Shown here piece by piece: positions 14,087 to 21,013 of a stretch of 22,559 nt of DNA. Source of the stretch: an uncultured Prevotella sp. (GTDB lineage: Bacteria; Bacteroidota; Bacteroidia; Bacteroidales; Bacteroidaceae). A program made the position numbers and the translations under genes. Below the pieces are notes generated by a model that saw nothing but the letters and a program-made list of their open reading frames with translations, searched no databases and had not been told where the DNA came from. The DNA lies in the NCBI GenBank assembly GCA_900770025.1, contig CAAGIW010000086.1:1-22559 (forward strand), given 5' to 3'. Every line of letters starts with the position of its first letter. Positions within the stretch are counted from its first letter, which is position 1.

Positions 14087-16402
14087 ATGAAGAGAATCGT
14101 TACATTCTTCGCTCTCGTCATGCTTTTCGTGAGCGCGGGAGCACAAAACTACCAGAGCAAGACCTGGGCACAGATCTGTTCGGGCGCAATGGATGATGAT
14201 TGGTATGGCAGCGCAGAGGGTATCAGCGTGGCCGATACCCTGCTTGGCGTGCAGAAGACAAACGGCGGATGGATGAAGAACGACCAGTTCCACATTCTCA
14301 CCTCCACCGAACTCGCAGCCAGAAAAGCACTCAGCGGGGACAACGGGCGCAGCGCCCATTCGTGCTTCGACAACTATGCCACGACACAAGAGATGCGCTT
14401 CCTCGCCAAGGTGTATAACAAGGCGAAGCAGCAGCGCCACCTTGATGCCTTCAAAAGGGCCCTCAACCTTATTTTCACCGCAGGGAATGGTCTCAGCGGC
14501 GGTTGGGGACAGTACTGGCCTCTGAACTCCGACAAGTACAGTTACCAGAACTACATCACGTTCAACGACGACCTGATGACCAACATGCTGCGCATCCTTC
14601 AGGAGATTTATGAAGAGAAGGGCGACTTCAAAGGATTGGTGGACGAGGCCACCCGCACACAGTGCAAGAATCAGTGGGACAAGGCCTTGGAGTGCGTACT
14701 GAACTGTCAGATAAACGATAACGGAGTGAAGGCGGGATGGTGTGCACAGCACGACCCAGTGGACTTCCTCCCCACCGAGGGTCGCCCACACGAACTGCCC
14801 TCTGTCAGCGGAAGCGAGTCGGCTGCCCTCCTCTCCTATCTGATGACCATCAGCAAGCCCTCAGAGCAGTTGCAGCAGTGCATCACCTCTGCAGTGGAGT
14901 GGTTCAAGGAGCACAAGTATATGGAGAACAAGGCTATAGAAGACTATACCAATGCCAACGGAGAGGCCGACCGCCACATCGTGGACAAGGATGGCTCCAA
15001 CCTTTGGGGGCGCTTCATCCAGATAGGCGGCGAAAGCGGCAAGGCCATCTACAACAAGTTCTACAACAAGTTGAAGGAAAGAGGAAAGAAGCGCGCACAC
15101 CACGCCACCGGCTATGTGTATTATGAATACCAGATACTCGAAGCATCCTACGATGCAGAGAAGGAATATCAGCCCATCTTTGCCATCTACACCAACGACT
15201 ATCCCGAACTCTTCTACCGCCATCTCTATAACTACGACGACACTCCCGATGCCACAGACAAGTACGGACAGACGGTAGCCACATCGCTGATGGCCACCAA
15301 CCGCCGCAGCTACCAGTACTTGGGCAGTTGGCTCGATGCCACCATCAAGGCCTACGACCTATGGAAAGCGAGGGTTGACGCAGAGAATGAGGCCGGCAAC
15401 TACGAGACCTTTGCCCTCACGGCTGAGACATACAAGTCGTCAGACCCCACATCTACATGGAAATTTCAGGATGATTTCAGCATCAGCAACAGCAAAAGCA
15501 AGGGATATGCCACGGGTACGAACAACACGGTGAAGTACTCAGCTACAGACTACACCATGACCATCCCCGCCGGCAAGCGTGTGGAGAAAGTCCAGTTTGC
15601 AGGATATGACAACTATGCAGGAACCGACTCCTATATCAAGAGCCTCAACGGCGAGACGTTCTCTTCCACACAGTATGTTTTCCCCCAAAAGGAGACCAGC
15701 GGTGATGCACACTACGTTTCTCACATCGTTCCACTCTCCTCTCCCGCCACAGGCACCTTGCCTTTCTCCATTGGCGGCAATCAGACCTGTCTCATCATCA
15801 CCGTCTTCTGCAGTGAAACCACCGAGACCATCTCTCTCCCCACCGACTACGTCTATTCCACCTTCTGCTCCAAGTATGCCCTCGACTTCACGGGCAACGA
15901 GGACGTGGAGGCATACATTGCCAAGGCCGACGGCACCACGGTGACGCTGACCAAGGTGCAGAAAGTGCCTGCCAACACGGGACTGATACTGAAGAAACTG
16001 GGCAGTGCCACCACCGCCACCGTTGCCACCGTACCCATGACGGAGAACGTAGATGCGATTGCAGGCAATGACCTCGTGGCTGTGACCGCCCCCATCTCTG
16101 CCGCCACACTGATTGCCGCCGGCAATGCCTACATATTAGAGAGCGACACACGATTCAGCAAGGTGGTGGACGGTGCCACCGGCGTGTTGGCAGCAGGCAA
16201 GGCCTACCTTGTATATAATGGCAGCGTGAGCGGTGCTCCCGTGATGGCTCTCTCCTTCGGCGAGGCCTCCTCGGTGAACGGCATAGAAACAAAGGCCACA
16301 CAATCCACCAATGCCATCTACAACCTGCAGGGCATCCGCGTGAGCCAGCCCACCGCCAAGGGTCTCTACATCATCAACGGCAAGACCCGTCTTTACAAAT
16401 AA
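14087..16402 (+). CDS. Secreted pectate lyase, PL10-type, multidomain
   Basis: Predicted endo-acting pectate lyase that cleaves polygalacturonan by beta-elimination. The signal peptide MKRIVTFFALVMLFVSAGA precedes a PL10 catalytic domain (about 25-435) with GGWMKN (60-65), FDNYATTQEMRFLA (94-107), GGWGQYWP (138-145), ITFNDD (157-162) and WCAQHDP...GRPHELPSVSGSES (218-244), the last carrying the expected active-site Arg233. A beta-rich middle domain (about 445-580), possibly carbohydrate-binding, and a Prevotella-type tail follow, the latter starting at STFCSKYALDF and ending in NLQGIRVSQPTAKGLYIINGK, a motif widespread at the C-termini of secreted enzymes in this group. At 771 residues it is much longer than a bare PL10. 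It has no SusC/D partners here, so it is not part of a visible PUL. Confidence 0.9.
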   Translation: MKRIVTFFALVMLFVSAGAQNYQSKTWAQICSGAMDDDWYGSAEGISVADTLLGVQKTNGGWMKNDQFHILTSTELAARKALSGDNGRSAHSCFDNYATTQEMRFLAKVYNKAKQQRHLDAFKRALNLIFTAGNGLSGGWGQYWPLNSDKYSYQNYITFNDDLMTNMLRILQEIYEEKGDFKGLVDEATRTQCKNQWDKALECVLNCQINDNGVKAGWCAQHDPVDFLPTEGRPHELPSVSGSESAALLSYLMTISKPSEQLQQCITSAVEWFKEHKYMENKAIEDYTNANGEADRHIVDKDGSNLWGRFIQIGGESGKAIYNKFYNKLKERGKKRAHHATGYVYYEYQILEASYDAEKEYQPIFAIYTNDYPELFYRHLYNYDDTPDATDKYGQTVATSLMATNRRSYQYLGSWLDATIKAYDLWKARVDAENEAGNYETFALTAETYKSSDPTSTWKFQDDFSISNSKSKGYATGTNNTVKYSATDYTMTIPAGKRVEKVQFAGYDNYAGTDSYIKSLNGETFSSTQYVFPQKETSGDAHYVSHIVPLSSPATGTLPFSIGGNQTCLIITVFCSETTETISLPTDYVYSTFCSKYALDFTGNEDVEAYIAKADGTTVTLTKVQKVPANTGLILKKLGSATTATVATVPMTENVDAIAGNDLVAVTAPISAATLIAAGNAYILESDTRFSKVVDGATGVLAAGKAYLVYNGSVSGAPVMALSFGEASSVNGIETKATQSTNAIYNLQGIRVSQPTAKGLYIINGKTRLYK

Positions 16403-16438
16403 GCAAAGCGATTGACAAACCCATCAACAAGCAAAACC

Positions 16439-16597
16439 ATGAAAAAGAACTATATCAAACCCCTTATCAAGACATGGAAAGTGGAACCCTCCGCCCTGAT
16501 GCAAATGAGCATGGGCGGTGAATACCGTGGCAATCTCGGCAGTGCCCACATCCCCGCCCTTGATGAAGAAAGAATATTGAGTTTTGAATTATTGTAA
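16439..16597 (+). CDS. Small MKK-type peptide of unknown function
   Basis: A 52-residue ORF beginning MKKNYIKPLIKTWKVEPS, followed by LMQMSMGGEYRGNL. Short genes with an MKK-Y-KP start and a Gly-rich Met/Ser-containing middle are frequent and uncharacterised in Prevotella-like genomes. The start was placed at 16439 rather than the open frame's 16412 because the family pattern begins at MKK. The last codons (ILSFELL) are read from an AATTC-type repeat fragment, so the natural C-terminus is probably lost or replaced. It lies 36 bp after the lyase gene. There is no recognisable toxin, antitoxin or RiPP partner nearby. Function unknown. Confidence 0.55.
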   Translation: MKKNYIKPLIKTWKVEPSALMQMSMGGEYRGNLGSAHIPALDEERILSFELL

Positions 16598-16625
16598 GGG
16601 CCAAGCTCGTGATGACATTTGATGA

Positions 16626-16810
16626 GTATTGTGCGAAATGCTCCATAATGGTGTAAAGCATGAGTTCCTGCAAGAGTACTTGAACGAGTTCTGCTACAAG
16701 TTCATTCGCCGCTCTACTTCGGAGAAGACTTGTTTGACAGACTGGTGATGATTGCTGCATCCTACCGCACGGACTTTGAACACAGGATTTATAATAAGAA
16801 ATTGGCATAA
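16626..16810 (+). pseudogene. Decayed IS1595-type transposase C-terminus
   Basis: One frame reads VLCEMLHNGVKHEFLQEYLN then EFCYKFIRR; after a two-base slip at about 16711 it continues YFGEDLFDRLVMIAASYRTD and FEHRIYNKKLA to a TAA at 16808. The HNGVKHEFLQEYLNEF...RR...FDRL pattern matches the C-terminal end of IS1595 (ISXO2-like) DDE transposases from memory of the family. The catalytic part is absent. It marks a past insertion at the left edge of the accessory island. Confidence 0.65.
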
Positions 16811-16825
16811 ACAAAAATCAATATT

Positions 16826-17692
16826 ATGGCTAACATACTTACAAAAAAAACAATGTCTTTATTCGAGAGTATAAAGCATGTAGATGAAAACAGCAATGAG
16901 TTCTGGACTTCGCGTGCTTTATGGAAAATATTGGAATACACAGAATACAGACATTTTTTGCCTGTAATCGAAAAAGCAAAATTAGCGTGTCAAAATAGTG
17001 GACAAAGGGTCGAAGACCATTTCGAGGACATCCTCGAAATGGTTGGGATTGGTTCGGGTGCAGAACGTGCTGTTGATTCTGTTAAACTTTCCAGATATGC
17101 TTGCTATTTGATAGTTCAGAATGCAGACCCAAGTAAAGCAATCGTAGCACAAGGACAAACCTATTTCGCCATTCAGACTCGTATCTCTGAGGTGCAGCAA
17201 ATGGCAGAATATCAAGAGTTATCCAGCGAAGAAGAGAAACGCTTGTTTCTTCGCACTGAGATGCTGAAACATAATTCTCTTTTGGCAAGTGCGGCGAAAG
17301 ATGCAGGTGTTATAGATAACAGGGATTATGCCATATTTCAAAACTGGGGCTATCAAGGTTTGTATGGCGGAATGACGGCAAAAGAAATCCATGATCGCAA
17401 GGGACTTAAGAAAAGTCAGAAGATATTAGACCACATGGGTAGCACGGAACTTGCAGCAAATCTTTTTCGTGCGACTCAAACAGAGGAGAAATTACGTAGA
17501 GAAAACATCAAAGGCAAGCAGCGTGCAAATCAGACACATTATGAAGTCGGCGCAAAGGTCCGCCAAACCATTAAAGAACTTGGTGGAACAATGCCAGAGG
17601 ATTTACCGACGGTGGAAAGCATTAAAGCGATAGAAAAGAAAAAACAGAAACTATTGGATTCTAAAAGGGAAGAAGCAGAGGAACCCAAGTAA
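16826..17692 (+). CDS. dinD: DNA damage-inducible protein D
   Basis: DinD is an SOS-regulated protein in Escherichia coli, reported to inhibit RecA filament-mediated strand exchange. The 288-residue product matches its length and pattern: an N-terminal BRO-N/KilA-like section (about 12-125) with EFWTSRALWKILEYTEYRHF, the YACYLIVQNADPSK segment, QGQTYFAIQTRI, then a helical part with GLYGGMTAKEIHDRKGLKK and a charged C-terminus. Translation may instead begin at Met10 (16853). The gene is clearly AT-richer than the neighbouring core genes, lies just after an IS1595 remnant and before a decayed antitoxin gene, all signs of horizontal gain. No LexA-like operator is evident upstream. In other genomes such genes often accompany restriction or defense loci. 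Confidence 0.9.
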   Translation: MANILTKKTMSLFESIKHVDENSNEFWTSRALWKILEYTEYRHFLPVIEKAKLACQNSGQRVEDHFEDILEMVGIGSGAERAVDSVKLSRYACYLIVQNADPSKAIVAQGQTYFAIQTRISEVQQMAEYQELSSEEEKRLFLRTEMLKHNSLLASAAKDAGVIDNRDYAIFQNWGYQGLYGGMTAKEIHDRKGLKKSQKILDHMGSTELAANLFRATQTEEKLRRENIKGKQRANQTHYEVGAKVRQTIKELGGTMPEDLPTVESIKAIEKKKQKLLDSKREEAEEPK

Positions 17693-17694
17693 CA

Positions 17695-17920
17695 ATTGGA
17701 CAAAAACACCACTTTGATACCATCAGTGAGCTTCTGGAAGCACTCTCGCCATACATATCGGCATGTTCCCTGGTTCGCATCTGCGGAATGAACGAGAGCC
17801 AGATGGCTCCAATACAAAGCAGGCATAAAGAATATAAGTCCTAAGGATATAGTGCGCACTAATGAGAAATTGCATACCTTTACAGACGAAATCAGCAGTT
17901 ATATGCTGATTGGCGCGTGA
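17695..17920 (+). pseudogene. Frameshifted HTH antitoxin-like remnant
   Basis: Starting 2 bp after the dinD stop, the frame at 17698 reads GQKHHFDTISELLEALSPY and ISACSLVRICGMNESQMA; one extra C at about 17810 then shifts the frame, which continues QYKAGIKNISPKDIVRTNEK and LHTFTDEISSYMLIGA to a TGA. The joined product resembles the C-terminal helix-turn-helix of Bacteroidetes HicB-like or XRE-like antitoxins (N-ES-M-QY-G---S-K---RI-E-LH pattern). No start and no toxin gene are visible. Family assignment is by pattern and moderate. Confidence 0.5.
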
Positions 17921-18000
17921 GCGTCACACTATTTTGGCTGGCTAAATTCTTCAGCCTTTATTTTGCACTATAATTCTGATGGTACGATTGCAGATAATCA

Positions 18001-18172
18001 TTTAACCCAAATCGGCCATTAGACTATTATGCGCAAACATACTTTCTTTTTGTCATCTGTCTTTCCGTTTATCAGTTACAATGGAACCCCATTGCTCCTT
18101 CAAAACGTAAAGACATCTGTTCAAAAATATAAGCAGTTATCATCATAACGCTAATGGCCGGTTTGGGTTTAA
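18001..18172 (+). mobile_element. MITE-like element, copy B
   Basis: A 172-bp element with the same ends as 233-401: TTTAACCCAAATCGGCCAT at 18001-18019 and ATGGCCGGTTTGGGTTTAA at 18154-18172. It differs from copy A by about eleven substitutions and a 3-bp insertion in the T-run, yet the internal palindrome CAATGGAACCCCATTG (18079-18094) is unchanged. It inserts between the decayed antitoxin and a DpnD/PcfM-like gene. No target duplication is obvious. Confidence 0.8.
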
Positions 18173-18187
18173 TGGTTTGTTTAGGTT

Positions 18188-18376
18188 TTAAGTAGTAATA
18201 AAGAATGTCTGATCCCTGTCAACAGAAATCTTGGTGTCAGTATAATCATCACCATACAACACAATGTGACCGTCACGATACAACTGTCGAACGGTCAACT
18301 CTGCATCATGTACAGAGTCTGCTTCCACCTGCACTGTCTTGGTGAGTGTTTCTTGTATAGTAACATTGTAGCGCAT
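18188..18376 (-). CDS. DpnD/PcfM-like small protein
   Basis: A 62-residue protein, MRYNVTIQETLTKTVQVEAD followed by a helical segment and HIVLYGDDYTDTKISV. The VTI-ETL-KTV-VEA start and the acidic end resemble the DpnD/PcfM C-terminal domain, small proteins of unknown function first noted beside the DpnII restriction locus and on conjugative plasmid pCF10. The start at 18376 was preferred over an upstream ATG at 18427, which would add a hydrophobic leader not seen in the family. It ends 15 bp from a MITE copy and lies downstream of the nuclease-like gene on the same strand (164-bp gap containing paired TGATCA sites). Role unknown. Confidence 0.7.
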   Translation of the reverse strand: MRYNVTIQETLTKTVQVEADSVHDAELTVRQLYRDGHIVLYGDDYTDTKISVDRDQTFFITT

Positions 18377-18440
18377 ATGTGGGTACAATATTACAATAAA
18401 ACATTGCAATAACAATGAATAAATCATAGTTTAACTCTTT

Positions 18441-18456
18441 TGATCATAAATGATCA
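18441..18456. promoter_or_regulatory. Paired TGATCA palindromes
   Basis: TGATCA-TAAA-TGATCA: each six-mer is itself palindromic and together they form a 16-bp near-symmetric site, about 65 bp upstream of the DpnD/PcfM-like start. It could be an operator for that gene. The surrounding 18377-18540 interval holds nothing else I can assign, apart from a weak TAATATTG box near 18385-18392 on the minus strand. Confidence 0.35.
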
Positions 18457-18540
18457 CTTTCAGCAAATTGCTATATCTCTATCTTTCTATGTCTTGCTTG
18501 AAATGCCAATGATAGGTAATGTAAGGAATGATGATGGTTT

Positions 18541-19269
18541 CTAAATGAAGCCTTTCATTTCTCTTGCTCTGCACATCATGTCGTATTGCATGGAAATGCT
18601 TTCATAGGTATGAAATTGCACTCTGTCTCTGATATCCTTGAAAGCCGCTCTACTCATTACTTTCCTGAATTGCTCGCTTCTATTCTCCGGCGCAACGATA
18701 AGAAAACGACTGTAAAAGTCTTGCAGATCGCAGAACTTTACGACAGAGTTCTGTATGTCGGTAGTGTGCTCCACCTCAAAGAAACTGTTTGGCATGTTCC
18801 GTTCGTTGAACCAAATGACATCCACTGTCCTTGCCCTATTGGTCAGCAGGGCGTGCGGAAACTCGGGAATATGTGCCCTTGTACATAATTTACCCAGTGG
18901 ATGTTCAAGAAACTTTTTATTCTTGTCTTGTGCCGGAACGTATGTAGAAAAATGTTTCATGTTGCCAATCTCTACAATCAGGCCTTGATAGTAACTGTGA
19001 GTAAATCGTTCATCGTCCTTTGCCTCTTTTGTCTGAATGTCAAATTTCCTAAGCACCTCCTCGCGACATTCTTCCAAAGCCCATAGTCCGGGCTGTATCT
19101 TGAATATCTCATCCGACTGCTGCACAATTCTTCGTATAGACTCATTAGGCGTTTGCGTGGCCCATGCCGAAGTGTCAACAAGATGGTATAGATTGCCAAG
19201 CGTGGAATACCCTCCATTTTCTCGTAGCGTATCTATGACCTGTTGCGTCTGAGTATATTTCTTTGCCAT
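18541..19269 (-). CDS. Winged-helix plus PD-(D/E)XK-like nuclease protein
   Basis: A 242-residue cytosolic protein with no signal peptide. Residues about 5-66 look like a HARE-type winged helix (QVIDTLRENGGYSTLGNLYH ... GLWALEE), which in other families accompanies restriction or DNA-modifying domains. Residues about 90-205 look like a restriction-endonuclease fold: Glu100 in GLIVEIGNMK, Asp150 in VDVIWF, and Glu165-x-Glu167 in FFEVEHTTDI, that is E...D...ExE, where ExE stands in for the usual ExK. The FEVEHTT signature recurs in stand-alone nuclease-like proteins of unknown role. There is no methyltransferase or ATPase partner in the window. Base composition is lower in GC than the core genes, and it sits in the accessory island beside DpnD/PcfM-like and dinD genes. 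Activity is inferred. Confidence 0.6.
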   Translation of the reverse strand: MAKKYTQTQQVIDTLRENGGYSTLGNLYHLVDTSAWATQTPNESIRRIVQQSDEIFKIQPGLWALEECREEVLRKFDIQTKEAKDDERFTHSYYQGLIVEIGNMKHFSTYVPAQDKNKKFLEHPLGKLCTRAHIPEFPHALLTNRARTVDVIWFNERNMPNSFFEVEHTTDIQNSVVKFCDLQDFYSRFLIVAPENRSEQFRKVMSRAAFKDIRDRVQFHTYESISMQYDMMCRAREMKGFI

Positions 19270-19274
19270 AATGT

Positions 19275-19375
19275 TCCTAAGTCAAAATTCCTAACTCAAC
19301 ACTCGTAATTCGCAACTCAACACTCGTAATTCGTAATTCAAAATTCCTAATTCGTAATTCAAAATTCGTAATTCC
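19275..19375 (+). repeat. AATTCGTAATTC degenerate tandem tract
   Basis: About 100 bp composed of units such as CTAACTCAACACTCGTAATTC and AAAATTCGTAATTC, repeated six to eight times imperfectly. It separates the nuclease-like gene from lolE. The same units, in the opposite orientation, occupy the purE-ispG gap at 2323-2380. On the minus strand it supplies several GAATTTTG words but no clear promoter. Confidence 0.75.
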
Positions 19376-19384
19376 CCTTCCCTC

Positions 19385-20608
19385 CTACAGCTTCTTTGCG
19401 AAATATTTCACGGGATACCACACCGCTATGAAGCCGCTGAGCAGCACGGTGACGAAGATGATGAGGATGTCTTCGGCATGAACGCTCACGGGATAGGCGT
19501 CGATGATAAACGAACCACTGCTGCGGCCCAGTCCCACAAGGCCAAACGTTTGCTGCAACCAGCAGAGCAGCAGTCCCAAGGCGATGCCAAGCACAGCCCC
19601 CAACAACGATATCAGTCGGCCCTCCAGCAGGAATATCTGCACTATCTGCCTGTTGTTGGCCCCCAGATTGCGCAGCGTCTTCACGTCTTTCTTCTTGTCA
19701 ATCATCAGCATAGACAGACTGCCGATGATGTTGAGACAGGCCACCACGAGAATGAAGGTGAGGAAACTGAAGGCCATCAGCTTCTCTATTTTCATAATGT
19801 TGAAGGTGTCTTCCTGCTGTTCAAACCTGTCTTTCACCACAAAGCGCGGGCCCGCTATCTTCTTGATTTCCGACTTCACCGCCTCAAAGTTGCTGCCCGG
19901 CTTCAGGCGCAGTTCCAATGCGCTCACCATGCCCTGCATGTCAAACAGCCGGCGTGCGAAATGGATGTTGGTCAGGATATAGTTTCTGTCGTATTTTGCC
20001 TGCTTCACGCAGAAGAGAACGCCGGGCGAGTAGAGCTCGTCGGTGGCAAAGCACTCATCTGGATTGAACATGTCAAACTGTCCATCACGCCTCGGGGCAT
20101 AGATGTTGAGGGGGTATTTGAAACTGTAGCCCATGCCCAGTATCTCCGCCACGCGGATGCCGAGGATGCCATAGCTCACGTCGGCCGCCTGCAGCTCATA
20201 GGTTCCCTCGCCCTGCAGTATCTCGCGCACGTGCGTCAGACTGTCAAAATTGTCCTGCACCCCCTTGATGGTCACCATCGTCTGCCTGTCGCCATACACG
20301 GCCAGCGCCACATCCTCCACCGTCTCCGTAGCCACCTGTATCTGCGGCAGCGCCTTTATCTTCACCAAGGCAGGCTCGTCGGCCGCCACCATCTTCCCCT
20401 TGGCAGGCACCACCTTCAGTTGCGGGTCGAAGGCAGTGAAGAGCGATGCCACCAAGTCGTGGAAACCGTTGAACACACTCAGTGTCACCACCAAAGCCAT
20501 GGTGGCAATGGTGACACCCGTGATGCTGATTCCGCTGATGATATTGATAACGTGCGTGCTCTTGCGGGAAAACAGATACCTGCGCGCGATGTAGAAAGGA
20601 AAGTTCAT
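19385..20608 (-). CDS. LolE/LolC-type ABC transporter permease (FtsX family)
   Basis: A 407-residue inner-membrane permease of the LolCE type, which extracts outer-membrane-destined lipoproteins for transfer to LolA. The N-terminus FPFYIARRYLFSRKSTHVIN and the first membrane segment IISGISITGVTIATMALVVTLSVFNGF are diagnostic. A large periplasmic MacB-like domain fills about 50-265, then the FtsX domain (about 270-405) has three membrane segments, with the cytoplasmic coupling region KKKDVKTLRNLGANNRQIVQIF between them. Only one permease gene is present and no LolD ATPase is adjacent; Bacteroidetes commonly have this layout. It is 3 bp downstream of rbfA and co-transcribed with it. Confidence 0.88.
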   Translation of the reverse strand: MNFPFYIARRYLFSRKSTHVINIISGISITGVTIATMALVVTLSVFNGFHDLVASLFTAFDPQLKVVPAKGKMVAADEPALVKIKALPQIQVATETVEDVALAVYGDRQTMVTIKGVQDNFDSLTHVREILQGEGTYELQAADVSYGILGIRVAEILGMGYSFKYPLNIYAPRRDGQFDMFNPDECFATDELYSPGVLFCVKQAKYDRNYILTNIHFARRLFDMQGMVSALELRLKPGSNFEAVKSEIKKIAGPRFVVKDRFEQQEDTFNIMKIEKLMAFSFLTFILVVACLNIIGSLSMLMIDKKKDVKTLRNLGANNRQIVQIFLLEGRLISLLGAVLGIALGLLLCWLQQTFGLVGLGRSSGSFIIDAYPVSVHAEDILIIFVTVLLSGFIAVWYPVKYFAKKL

Positions 20609-20611
20609 GCG

Positions 20612-20947
20612 CTATTCTTTCAGCAGGGCATCTATGCGCTCTATGTAGTCGAGCGAGTCGTCCACGAAGAAGCGCAGTTCGGGAATGATGCGCAACTGGT
20701 GGCGCACCTTGGTGCCCAGTTCGTAGCGAATAGACTTCTCGTTGGCCGTCACGTTCTTGATAATCTCCTCTGCCCTCTCGCTGGGAAAGATGCTCAGATA
20801 GGCGGTACAGATGCTCAGGTCGGGCGACACCTTGGCACGTGTCACCGACACCATCACGCCGTGCATCATCTGTGTCTGTCTTTGGAAGATGATACTCAGC
20901 TCTTTTTGCAGCAGGCGCGCAATCTTGTTCTGTCTGGTCTCTTGCAT
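20612..20947 (-). CDS. rbfA: Ribosome-binding factor A
   Basis: RbfA binds the 30S subunit and helps mature the 5' end of 16S rRNA; needed for growth at low temperature in Escherichia coli. The 111-residue product has the usual length and KH-type fold pattern: ETRQNKIARLLQKELSIIFQ at the N-terminus, VMVSVTRAKVSPDLSICTAYLSIFP in the middle, and the conserved RHQLRIIPELRFFVDDSLDY near the end. A TACCTTTG -7 box lies about 23 bp upstream of the ATG. It is the first gene of an rbfA-lolE pair with a 3-bp gap, and it diverges from the META-domain lipoprotein gene. Confidence 0.95.
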   Translation of the reverse strand: MQETRQNKIARLLQKELSIIFQRQTQMMHGVMVSVTRAKVSPDLSICTAYLSIFPSERAEEIIKNVTANEKSIRYELGTKVRHQLRIIPELRFFVDDSLDYIERIDALLKE

Positions 20948-20969
20948 AGTGATAACGGTGTTTATAGTG

Positions 20970-20977
20970 CAAAGGTA
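20970..20977 (-). promoter_or_regulatory. -7 box of rbfA
   Basis: Minus-strand TACCTTTG matches TAnnTTTG and leaves a leader of roughly 16-20 nt before rbfA. The -33 position would fall near 20998-21001 where no clean TTTG is present, and where it would touch the divergent promoter's -7 box. Confidence 0.6.
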
Positions 20978-20999
20978 ACGTTTTTAAATGAAAAATGAC

Positions 21000-21007
21000 T
21001 ATCTTTG
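21000..21007 (+). promoter_or_regulatory. -7 box of the META-domain lipoprotein gene
   Basis: TATCTTTG matches TAnnTTTG. Transcription would begin around 21012-21014, practically at the ATG at 21014, so the mRNA may be leaderless or almost so. The -33 region (about 20976-20980) lacks a clean TTTG and overlaps the rbfA -7 box. Confidence 0.6.
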
Positions 21008-21013
21008 CACAAT

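Noticed and set aside
14087..16402. Polysaccharide utilisation locus around the pectate lyase
   Set aside because: No SusC/SusD pair, hybrid two-component regulator or second carbohydrate enzyme is present in the window.
19478..20998. 506-codon plus-strand open frame across lolE and rbfA
   Set aside because: It spans two well-supported minus-strand genes and their junction; His/Gln-rich shadow translation with no domain.
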